Assembly: GCF_007830595.1 (NCBI RefSeq)
Contig: NZ_VLLD01000021.1
DNA from: Treponema_B putidum
GTDB lineage: Bacteria; Spirochaetota; Spirochaetia; Treponematales; Treponemataceae
Direction: 5' to 3' (one strand)
Length of the DNA: 20,541 bases
The stretch's first letter is position 1. Each line of letters opens with the position of its first letter. The position numbers and the translations under genes are program-made. Positions 15,122 to 20,506 of the stretch are shown piece after piece. The notes below the pieces were generated by a model that saw nothing but the letters and a program-made list of their open reading frames with translations, was not told where the DNA came from and searched no databases.

Positions 15122-15382
15122 TTACAGATTATCCTTTAACTCGTGAATCCGGCCTTTCCCGCTTTCAATTTGAGAAATACTTTCTTTTAAAAATTTCATA
15201 TTTGATTCGGAATAAATATAAGGATCTTCAGAAGCCTTCATAGTAAAGGGCATACCATTTTCTCTTATTGTGGCCTTTACAAAGACATTTATTGCAGCCG
15301 ATACATTTAGGCCCATAGAATTACAAATTTTTTCAAATAAGTTTTTATCATCATTAGCAATTTTTGCAGATATTGTAGTCAT
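15122..15382 (-). CDS. RelB/DinJ-family antitoxin without its toxin
   Basis: An 86-residue ribbon-helix-helix antitoxin. MTTISAKIANDDKNLFEKIC, then SMGLNVSAAINVFVKATIRE and NGMPFTMK match the full-length DinJ N-terminal domain; the C-terminal helix (NMKFLKESISQIESGKGRI) is the toxin-binding part. The usual partner, a YafQ/RelE mRNA interferase, is missing. The ATG comes right after a collapsed attC remnant and lacks both a Shine-Dalgarno and room for a promoter, so it was probably cut from its own control region and may be silent or expressed by read-through. Confidence 0.85.
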   Translation of the reverse strand: MTTISAKIANDDKNLFEKICNSMGLNVSAAINVFVKATIRENGMPFTMKASEDPYIYSESNMKFLKESISQIESGKGRIHELKDNL

Positions 15383-15403
15383 AACTGGCGGCGGGTGTTA
15401 GAC
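15379..15403 (-). repeat. Collapsed attC remnant
   Basis: On the minus strand a perfect R'' core GTCTAAC (15403-15397) continues as ACCCGCC, like the R''-L'' side of the complete attC sites to the right. Only 11 bases later comes GTTATGA, resembling the GTTAT R' cores of those sites. The hairpin in between is missing. The ATG of dinJ lies inside the R'-like box. Confidence 0.45.
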
Positions 15404-15432
15404 GTTTTTTCTATACAAAACTATATCTTAAT

Positions 15433-15804
15433 CTACACCAAAACCAAATCAGAAATAAACTGAAAGTCTTTGATATTCGTAGTATACAACGGCAATCCAA
15501 ATTCTAATGCAGTAGCACCAATCAAAGCATCCGGAATCAAAAGACCATGACTTTTAGTATACTTTTCAATCAGACTTCTGGCTTTTACAGAAATCAATTC
15601 AGAAATTTCTACAATTTCAAAATCCGAAAAAGCTTTTTTTATAATGCCTACCTCCCGCTTGTTCAAAGCACCAACCATTAACTCCATATAAGTTATTGAA
15701 GACATTCCCAAACCTAGTCCTTTGTCTTGCTCAAGTTTTTGCTGAACTTCGGTTTTTCCACGAAGGTAGTCTATAAGAACGCACGTATCACAAAGATAAA
15801 TCAT
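15433..15804 (-). CDS. VapC-family PIN-domain toxin
   Basis: A 123-residue PIN ribonuclease of the classical VapC type. Metal-binding acidic residues are D6 (MIYLCDTCVLIDYL), E41 (ITYMELMVGA), D92 (LLIPDALIGA) and D113 or N110 (TTNIKDF). The frame could begin at 15819, but GGAGG lies 8 bases before ATG 15804, which shares its A with the antitoxin stop (TAATG). Complete and presumably active. Its stop is 29 bases before the attC remnant. Confidence 0.9.
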   Translation of the reverse strand: MIYLCDTCVLIDYLRGKTEVQQKLEQDKGLGLGMSSITYMELMVGALNKREVGIIKKAFSDFEIVEISELISVKARSLIEKYTKSHGLLIPDALIGATALEFGLPLYTTNIKDFQFISDLVLV

Positions 15805-16019
15805 TAAGAACGCCTCCAAGCCTTGCTTCTTATTTCCTCAGCAGAAAGAGACCTGTCTTTCCATAAACCAAAAGCCGCATTAAAATCTGAGAATTCTCTT
15901 TTATGAGTTTTCACAGGTGTATGTAAAGTACGTACTATTTTATCAAGTAATTTGATTCTCTCAGCATAAGAAAGCATATCAACTTGTGCTGAAAGTTGCT
16001 TAAAAACTAATTCCGACAT
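15804..16019 (-). CDS. VapB-type antitoxin of the second VapBC pair
   Basis: A 71-residue small protein beginning MSELVFKQLSAQVDMLSYAE, then RIKLLDKIVRTL. Helical N-terminal segments like this, with a C-terminal FSDFNAAFGLWKDRSLSAEE tail ending in WRRS, are common in antitoxins paired with VapC and fold against the toxin. The open frame reaches 16079, but GGAGG six bases before ATG 16019 sets the start. The stop shares a base with the toxin start. A TATACT box sits upstream, without a convincing -35. Confidence 0.8.
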   Translation of the reverse strand: MSELVFKQLSAQVDMLSYAERIKLLDKIVRTLHTPVKTHKREFSDFNAAFGLWKDRSLSAEEIRSKAWRRS

Positions 16020-16154
16020 AGGCACCTCCCATCCATTTCGCATAGTATACAATATTTTATAAACAAAATCATCTCCCACTCATTAAAACCAACACATAAT
16101 TTCATATAACTTAATGATTTTACTATAGGTGAGTTTTATTCGTGCTGAGGGCTT

Positions 16155-16184
16155 AATACCCCGATGCTCTGCGTCGGGGGTGTT
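16155..16184 (-). repeat. Short GC hairpin with a bulged base, REP-like or eroded attC
   Basis: AATACCCCGA (16155-16164) pairs with TCGGGG plus TGTT (16174-16184), with one extra G bulged and a 9-base loop. On the minus strand it starts AACACCCCC, like the AACACCCGC start of the attC sites here. It is too short for a working attC and no T-run follows. It could equally be a dispersed REP-like palindrome. The rest of 16020-16310 holds nothing else that I recognise. Confidence 0.35.
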
Positions 16185-16310
16185 GATTTTCCTTACCAAG
16201 TTTTAAGATCCTTTGATAAAAATTTATTTTTCTTACTCAATTAATCATTATAATAAAATATACTTTTATTTTAAGAATCTAAACTGTTGATTTGGGTTTT
16301 AAGCTTTAAT

Positions 16311-16472
16311 TTATAAAAATGCATAGTACTCTTTTACTATATCCGAAGAATATACCTGTACTATTTTATTTTGAGAAAGATGTTTTAATATTTTTACAGT
16401 TGGAGCATTTTCATTTCGTGTTATCAATGCAGAAACCAAAATATTTGTATCAATAACAACATATTTTTTCAT
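16311..16472 (-). pseudogene. Truncated PIN-family toxin (COG1569 type)
   Basis: A 53-codon open frame overlapping the antitoxin stop by 4 bases (ATGA). It begins MKKYVVIDTNILVSALITRN, the start of the PIN_3-type toxin family with the first catalytic Asp (D8), and continues to VYSSDIVKEYYAFL before a TAA. Relatives are about 130-150 residues, so the remaining acidic residues are lost and nuclease activity is not expected. I find no continuation in any frame downstream to 16190, so the 3' part was deleted rather than frameshifted. Confidence 0.7.
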
Positions 16473-16756
16473 TTGCCGAATACCTGTTTTCTAGTTTCAG
16501 CAATTTCTGCATTTATTTCTTCAAGCGACATTTCCGGAACATTATTGTCTTGAATACTTTTTCGAACTTGATCATATATTTTCCATCTGGTATTTTCTTC
16601 TCGTAATTCAAACGGTAATCCTCCCACAGCAATACTTTTCTTGAAAAAAATTCTTATTGCAGTCGGTAAATCTAACCCTAAATTTTCATATATTCTTGAA
16701 ACATCTTCTTTAATTTCGGAATCGACTTTTAGCTGTACTAATGCTGTATTTGCCAT
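16469..16756 (-). CDS. RelB/DinJ-family antitoxin
   Basis: A 95-residue antitoxin beginning MANTALVQLKVDSEIKEDVS, then YENLGLDLPTAIRIFFKKSI and VGGLPFELRE: the RelB/DinJ ribbon-helix-helix. The C-terminal half (SIQDNNVPEMSLEEINAEIA) is a helical toxin-binding arm. GGAGG five bases before ATG 16756 fixes the start; the frame itself is open to 16768. It is paired with a PIN fragment rather than a RelE-fold toxin, a pairing also known in other bacteria. With the toxin truncated, this antitoxin is probably only a self-regulating remnant or a neutraliser of related toxins. Confidence 0.88.
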   Translation of the reverse strand: MANTALVQLKVDSEIKEDVSRIYENLGLDLPTAIRIFFKKSIAVGGLPFELREENTRWKIYDQVRKSIQDNNVPEMSLEEINAEIAETRKQVFGK

Positions 16757-16770
16757 ATAAACCTCCATAT

Positions 16771-16818
16771 CTATGCATACTTCAGTATTATTATAGCATT
16801 ATTTTTTAATATAATCAA
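16771..16818 (-). promoter_or_regulatory. Promoter and operator of the RelB-PIN operon
   Basis: On the minus strand TTGATT (16818-16813) and a perfect TATAAT (16795-16790) are 17 bases apart. An imperfect palindrome, CTAT..ATAC (16771-16780) / GTAT..ATAG (16785-16796), covers the -10 and start region and fits antitoxin autorepression. The promoter lies inside the cassette, so the TA unit does not depend on an upstream integron promoter. Confidence 0.6.
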
Positions 16819-16835
16819 ATGGTAAAAGGAAAAAG

Positions 16836-16850
16836 TTGTCCACTGGGCAA
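16836..16850 (-). repeat. Cassette-head hairpin (16.8 kb)
   Basis: TTG-CC / GG-CAA hairpin with a 3-base loop and one mismatch, 5 bases inside the R' core of the attC at 16854-16944. On the minus strand it is followed by CTTTTTCC, giving weak terminator character. Similar hairpins open the neighbouring cassettes. Confidence 0.4.
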
Positions 16851-16853
16851 TCC

Positions 16854-16944
16854 GTCTAACATGCAGTTAAGCTGCAAAACGTACCGGCGTCTAGCCGGCT
16901 GCTCTTCAGAGCGGGTTTTGTCAGTCTTGAACTGCGTGTTAGAT
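16854..16944 (-). repeat. Integron attC site A (91 bp)
   Basis: On the minus strand: R'' ATCTAAC (16944-16938), L'' GCAGTTCAAGAC, a variable middle containing CCGGC/GCCGG, L' CAGCTTAACTGC and R' GTTAGAC (16860-16854). The extra C in GTTCAAG relative to its partner GTTAAG is the extrahelical base that marks the L'' side and fixes the minus orientation, the same as the genes. Both cores match RYYYAAC and GTTRRRY exactly. Confidence 0.9.
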
Positions 16945-17119
16945 TTTTAGTATAGTACATACAGAATAATAAAATACCAACCCTCAAAATTCATACAATA
17001 AATCCTATGTTTTATGTTTCTTTACTTCATCACTATTTTCTTAGCAATTATTTCTTAGATAACCTCATCATACAAGGCAACTATTTTATCATTAATCTTA
17101 TTTTTTGTCTTTTGATACT

Positions 17120-17152
17120 CCCTAAAATTGAACTATTTATACAATTTTAGGG
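17120..17152. repeat. Perfect 11-bp inverted repeat
   Basis: CCCTAAAATTG (17120-17130) and CAATTTTAGGG (17142-17152) with an 11-base loop, 30 bases beyond the interrupted lipoprotein gene. No T-run follows on the minus strand, so it is a weak terminator candidate; it may instead mark an old insertion. The gap 16945-17119 contains only short open stretches and no gene I can support. Confidence 0.45.
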
Positions 17153-17182
17153 GGCGATTCATCAGTATCGGTTAATCGATTC

Positions 17183-17662
17183 TTATTGCTTTGTATATTC
17201 TACTGAATTTTCACCAGCAGTAAATTTCATCTTCGTTTTTGATGAATTTAGTTTTATAAATGAAAGCATTCCTTCCAAAACTTCAGGTGTAAAATTCAGT
17301 CTTGCACTGATTGTCTTGTTCGCGGAATCATGTTCAACATCAAATCCTATATCTTCCAGCTCTGATACAGCACCAGCTACAGAAGCTGCATATGATGCAT
17401 CTGCGCTTCAATAATCCTCCTCGTGTTGTAAATAACCCGAAAAATCAGAAGCAACAAAAAGCATTTTTGAGCCTACAACTCCTGACATTGAAAAGTCTGC
17501 CTTCCATGTTCCCACTAAATCACTCTTGTTTGAAACAGGCTTCCAATCACTGATAGTATTATTCTGATTACCGTTCGCCTGTTGACAACCGCTAATTAAC
17601 GCTACTGCACTAGTTATTAAAACTAATGCACCAATCACTGAAACTAATCTCTTTTGTTTCAT
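17183..17662 (-). pseudogene. Cassette lipoprotein gene interrupted by an in-frame UGA
   Basis: Starting at ATG 17662, the product has a lipoprotein signal peptide (KQKRLVSVIGALVLI...) ending in the lipobox LISGC, then SDLVGTWKADFSM and a beta-rich stretch up to EEDY, where a UGA (17410-17408) stops it after 84 residues. The same frame stays open for 74 more codons (SADASYAASVAGAVSELEDI ... AGENSVEYTKQ) to a TAA at 17183, with sensible composition. The LVGTWK start resembles lipocalin-like outer-envelope lipoproteins. A nonsense mutation is the simplest reading; read-through or selenocysteine is possible in principle, since T. denticola makes selenoproteins. A TTG at 17683 is an alternative start. 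It is the only gene of its cassette. Confidence 0.65.
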
Positions 17663-17749
17663 CTTTCGACCATCCTTTCGCAATGTCCTTTTTCATTGCA
17701 ATTATTTTATTTTTCGGTCGAAAGTCTGTTTCGATTGGTTCCCTACTCG

Positions 17750-17765
17750 CCTGCCACAAGGCAGG
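17750..17765 (-). repeat. Cassette-head hairpin (17.8 kb)
   Basis: CCTGCC (17750-17755) / GGCAGG (17760-17765) with a 4-base loop, 4 bases inside the R' core of attC site B. On the minus strand the cassette starts GTTAGATTGA and then this stem. No T-run follows. Confidence 0.55.
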
Positions 17766-17768
17766 TCA

Positions 17769-17834
17769 ATCTAACTACCGCTTGACCTGCATTTGCGGCT
17801 CGTCCGCAATGTCAGGTTGAAGCGGGTGTTAGGT
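17769..17834 (-). repeat. Integron attC site B (66 bp)
   Basis: On the minus strand: R'' ACCTAAC (17834-17828), L'' ending GCTTCAACCTGACA, an apical TTGCGG..CCGCAA stem, L' TGCAGGTCAAGCGG and R' GTTAGAT (17775-17769). Both cores match the consensus exactly. The stop codon of the cassette gene to the right is the TAA within the R'' core. Confidence 0.92.
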
Positions 17835-18203
17835 GATTTTCTTTATTTTCTTAACTTTATAGTTAATTAATTCCAAATCAAAAATTTCATCATTTTCATT
17901 ATAAATACGAATCATATCATTATCAACCAATTCTGTTTCTTTAATAAAAATCCATTGAACATCTTTTTCTAAAAACGGATTATACCAGATTGAATAAATT
18001 GATATTGTTTTCTTTATTTTTGAGTCTTTAATAGATTTAATAATCATCTGACCGGTTCCCTTAAAAATTCCATCTGAATAATTTGCAATATACTCGTATC
18101 CATTATGAATTATCGATGGAACTTCTGGAGGCGGAGTCCTTTTTGCATATAAAACCAAGAGTGAAAATATAAATATACTTAATAATATGATACTTTTTTT
18201 CAT
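17829..18203 (-). CDS. Small secreted cassette protein of unknown function
   Basis: A 124-residue protein with a clear signal peptide (MKKSIILLSIFIFSLLVLYA, cleavage likely after YA) and no lipobox cysteine. The mature part is about 100 residues, rich in I, K and aromatic residues, with alternating patterns that suggest beta structure (FKGTGQMIIKSI, TISIYSIWYNPF, DMIRIYNENDEIFDLELINY). No family is recognised. It is the only gene of the cassette between attC B and C, and its stop codon is supplied by the R'' core (ACC TAA C), as is typical for cassette genes. Only a weak AGGT lies before the ATG. The low G+C matches its neighbours. Confidence 0.75.
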   Translation of the reverse strand: MKKSIILLSIFIFSLLVLYAKRTPPPEVPSIIHNGYEYIANYSDGIFKGTGQMIIKSIKDSKIKKTISIYSIWYNPFLEKDVQWIFIKETELVDNDMIRIYNENDEIFDLELINYKVKKIKKIT

Positions 18204-18304
18204 TAAACATACCTATTGTAAAATGTTTCTTCGTCCTTGCTATAAAGTTCAATTCATTTTTTTGATTACTTTTTTGCGGCGAATTTTTCTTTGTTTTCAC
18301 CATG

Positions 18305-18319
18305 CGCCCCTGAGGGGCG
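18305..18319 (-). repeat. Cassette-head hairpin (18.3 kb)
   Basis: CGCCCC (18305-18310) / GGGGCG (18314-18319) with a 3-base loop, 4 bases inside the R' core of attC site C. On the minus strand the cassette starts GTTATGTGGA and then this stem. No T-run follows. Confidence 0.55.
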
Positions 18320-18322
18320 TCC

Positions 18323-18388
18323 ACATAACATTCGCTTAACCTGCATTTGCGGCTCGTCCGCAATGTCAGGTTGAAGCGGGTGTTATAT
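18323..18388 (-). repeat. Integron attC site C (66 bp)
   Basis: Nearly identical to site B over its right 45 bases, including the apical TTGCGG..CCGCAA stem. On the minus strand: R'' ATATAAC (18388-18382), GCTTCAACC with the extrahelical C, L' GGTTAAGCG and R' GTTATGT (18329-18323). The outer core bases depart from RYYYAAC/GTTRRRY, but the AAC/GTT kernel is intact. Confidence 0.88.
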
Positions 18389-18395
18389 GTCTTAC

Positions 18396-18965
18396 TCAAC
18401 CTGTTTGTCTCAACCAATCTCTAATATTTACACCAATCCTTTCAATATCTTCTTGAGCTAAATTTCCACCATGCATAATGACATTACGAGATTTTTCTAA
18501 TGCTAAAAGTAATTGTTTTACCCATTCTTGATTTCTTAATAATTCTTCAAATAATTCCCAATTAGAACAAATTATTGCTGACAAGTCACCAAAATCACAA
18601 TAAAATATTTCAGATGAACCTCTCGATGCGTGCCATTTTATTTTCCTTTCTTCTTCTTTTCGTGCAGAGACTTTTTTTTGAATACTTTCACTAACATGCT
18701 TCCACCAATCCAAATGATATTTTTCATCCATAGCTTTTACAACCATTTTCCGAATCATATTCTCAAAAGTATGGATAGCTTGATAAATAATACTCGTTTT
18801 GATTGATTGTTGAAGGAATTCTTGGTCAAGCATATCAAAAGATAAAGATTTTTTAATTTTCAATTCATCAAACTCTTCAATATCAACTACAGTCTTTGGA
18901 TTTGCTTTCTTAAGACTTTCTTCTGCTAATATTCCTTTATACACAAATGAATAAAGCTTATCCAT
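18396..18965 (-). CDS. Swt1-type HEPN-domain protein (putative RNase)
   Basis: A 189-residue cytosolic protein. The C-terminus contains RNVIMHGG with R160 and H165, the RX4H active-site motif of HEPN RNases. Upstream helices IYQAIHTFENMIRKMVVKAM and HLDWWKHVSESIQKKVSARK match the order seen in Swt1-like HEPN proteins (FE..IR, WW). HEPN RNases act in toxin-antitoxin, abortive-infection and CRISPR systems, usually as dimers cutting RNA. The N-terminal 55 residues are a separate helical or adaptor region. It begins 3 bases after the DUF5343 stop, so the two are one operon filling one integron cassette. Its UGA stop lies 7 bases before attC C. Confidence 0.78.
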   Translation of the reverse strand: MDKLYSFVYKGILAEESLKKANPKTVVDIEEFDELKIKKSLSFDMLDQEFLQQSIKTSIIYQAIHTFENMIRKMVVKAMDEKYHLDWWKHVSESIQKKVSARKEEERKIKWHASRGSSEIFYCDFGDLSAIICSNWELFEELLRNQEWVKQLLLALEKSRNVIMHGGNLAQEDIERIGVNIRDWLRQTG

Positions 18966-18968
18966 ATT

Positions 18969-19601
18969 TTAACCTAAATGTTCTTTTAAGCTTTTAAAAA
19001 TAGCATCATATACTGCTTGATCTTTTGTAGCCGGAAGAATGATATTTATATGATATTGCAAGGATCCAAGTGCTATTTCTTTTTTTTCTTGAGTATTTGG
19101 TAAAGGTCTTTCCGTTCGAATATTAGAGGTTTCAGTTGTATTATCTACCTTACACTCCTGTTTTGGCACTGTTTCAATAGAAAAATCACCAAGTTCACAC
19201 AAAGAATTAAAAGTTGTCGCTATACGACCTATTACTTGATCAGTTTTTTTACCTGCATATAAAGAACGTAATTTATTTTTCACGTCTTCAATGGAAAGTT
19301 CATTAGCTCTAAGGTTTACAGCAAATAAATCAGAATATGCATCTCGAATACCTTCTGCAATAATTTTACTCGATTCATTTTTATCGAGAAACTTATAATA
19401 CCGCTGTGTTGGTTTCCCATCTGTATCAATGAAACCAAGCTCTTTTAATACACCAATAATCATTCTGTCGTTTGTTGAAGTAAAACCTAGATTCTCCAAA
19501 AACTTATAAGATACCCTTTCTGGAGCTTGTGCGGCTTTGAATGATTCAAAATATTCAGAAATTGCACTTGGCTTTTGGGTATAACTATCAGGTAAACTCA
19601 T
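18969..19601 (-). CDS. DUF5343-family protein, partner of the HEPN protein
   Basis: A 210-residue protein matching what I know of DUF5343: SAISEYFESFKAAQAPERVS, KFLENLGFTSTNDRMIIGVL, KELGFIDTDGKPTQRYYKFL and then SDLFAVNLRANELSIEDVKN. The N-terminal 140 residues look like two small winged-helix-like units, which suggests nucleic-acid binding. A Ser/Thr/Asn linker follows, then LQYHINIILPATKDQAVYDA IFKSLKEHLG written as two parts, a short alpha/beta tail present in many RNA- or NTP-sensing partners. The family's biochemical role is unknown. GGAGGG lies 5 bases before ATG 19601. First gene of the two-gene cassette; by position and size it could be the sensor or antitoxin for the HEPN RNase. Confidence 0.75.
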   Translation of the reverse strand: MSLPDSYTQKPSAISEYFESFKAAQAPERVSYKFLENLGFTSTNDRMIIGVLKELGFIDTDGKPTQRYYKFLDKNESSKIIAEGIRDAYSDLFAVNLRANELSIEDVKNKLRSLYAGKKTDQVIGRIATTFNSLCELGDFSIETVPKQECKVDNTTETSNIRTERPLPNTQEKKEIALGSLQYHINIILPATKDQAVYDAIFKSLKEHLG

Positions 19602-19649
19602 AAATTCCCTCCATAATAATATCTACTTATCATTTCATCCGTAAGGAAC

Positions 19650-19715
19650 ATATAACATCCGCTTAACCTGCAACAAGGCTTGTCCTTGTTGTCAGCGTTG
19701 AAGCGGGTGTTAGCT
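19650..19715 (-). repeat. Integron attC site D (66 bp)
   Basis: On the minus strand: AGCTAAC (19715-19709), GCTTCAACGC with extrahelical C, an apical AACAAGG..CCTTGTT stem differing from sites B and C, L' GGTTAAGCGG and R' GTTATAT (19656-19650). The stop codon of the next gene overlaps its first base. Confidence 0.88.
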
Positions 19716-20287
19716 TAAACATCAAATTCTTCAAATTGCTTTATTTTATACTCAGAAATCATTTTTTCTAAATAATTATTATATTTTTCCTCATCTACAT
19801 TTAAAAATGATTTATTATTTGTTTCATCAGCAATAAATATATTATCAAAATTTTCTTGTAAATCATTTAAGTAGACTTTATTTTCTTTTAATATTTTTAA
19901 TTCAGATATTATCTGTGATTTATTGTATCTTATTAATTGATCCACTAAATCAGAATCAGAATAATTAATTGTATCCTTAAAAAATGAATAGTATTCATCG
20001 ATTGTTTTCTTTACATATAAGTCTGAGAATATATGCAGCCTTACTCCTTCAAAAAAATACTTAGAAAATTTTGAATAATTATTAATACAAAATTCATTCA
20101 ATAATGATAACTGGAATCCCTTACCTTCTTTTATAAAATGACTTGTGTAGAAAACATCTTTATTAGTAATATTGAATAAATCAGGATAAATTGAACCAAG
20201 AAAAAAATCAGAAATATCTAACAAATTCAATTCCATTCCATAAAGATATTTTTTTGCAATTAATATGTGTGCATATTTTTCTGGCAT
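19715..20287 (-). CDS. Possible zinc-dependent phospholipase C-like cassette protein
   Basis: A 190-residue protein without signal peptide. H7 and following residues (PEKYAHILIAKKYL), DFFLGSIYPDLF near residues 27-38, TSHFIKEGKG near 48-57, and GVRLHIFSDLYV near 81-92 follow the histidine/aspartate order (H..A, G..PD, H, G..H..D) of the Zn_dep_PLPC family, so a metal site is plausible. The C-terminal 100 residues are helical and charged, unlike the family. GGAG lies 5 bases before ATG 20287. Its TAA overlaps the edge of attC D, so it is the distal gene of its cassette. Very AT-rich. The substrate is unknown, and the family call is motif-based only. Confidence 0.55.
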   Translation of the reverse strand: MPEKYAHILIAKKYLYGMELNLLDISDFFLGSIYPDLFNITNKDVFYTSHFIKEGKGFQLSLLNEFCINNYSKFSKYFFEGVRLHIFSDLYVKKTIDEYYSFFKDTINYSDSDLVDQLIRYNKSQIISELKILKENKVYLNDLQENFDNIFIADETNNKSFLNVDEEKYNNYLEKMISEYKIKQFEEFDV

Positions 20288-20353
20288 TTGTACTCCTACA
20301 CCGAAGCCATCATTCTAACATTAGCTTAAGTTTTTCCTAACATTATTCTTAAA

Positions 20354-20478
20354 TTAATATTTAATCCAATATATATCAACATCTATTTCAGGAACACCCA
20401 ATAATTATTGTCGATATATTTTGTTCTGGAATAACCTTGTTTACTAACATCATATAAACAATTGATATAAATTATATT
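20354..20478 (-). pseudogene. Possible frameshifted gene remnant at the cassette 5' end
   Basis: On the minus strand one frame reads INCLYDVSKQGYSRTKYIDN NYW (about 20465-20398, given in two parts), and the next frame continues VPEIDVDIYWIKY to a TAA at 20354. Together they read like a coherent protein end joined by a 2-base slip at GTGTT. No start codon or family is seen. The signal is short and may be chance. Confidence 0.25.
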
Positions 20479-20482
20479 TTAT

Positions 20483-20503
20483 AAAAAAGCGCACGATAGT
20501 GCG
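20483..20503 (-). terminator. Cassette-head terminator hairpin (20.5 kb)
   Basis: CGCAC (20503-20499 on the minus strand) / GTGCG (20494-20490) with a 4-base loop, followed on the minus strand by CTTTTTTAT. It lies 4 bases inside the R' core of attC E and would stop leftward transcription arriving from the preceding cassette. The cassette head reads GTTAGCTTGA, like its neighbours. Confidence 0.65.
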
Positions 20504-20506
20504 TCA

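Noticed and set aside
17050..17120. Transposase remnant in the gap left of the interrupted lipoprotein gene
   Set aside because: A 24-codon helical open stretch (REYQKTKNKINDKIVALYDE) has no start, and the adjoining 11-bp repeat is not accompanied by target duplications or a recognisable insertion sequence.
17370..17412. SECIS element for selenocysteine at the UGA of the lipoprotein gene
   Set aside because: A stem follows the UGA directly, but its apical loop (CAT or TCATA) lacks the G expected near the loop start, and the spacing is short. Not enough to call a selenoprotein.
20312..20340. Additional attC half-site (two CTAACAT motifs near the start of the 190-residue gene)
   Set aside because: No matching partner core and no L box pairing nearby; it is short and AT-rich, so probably chance.
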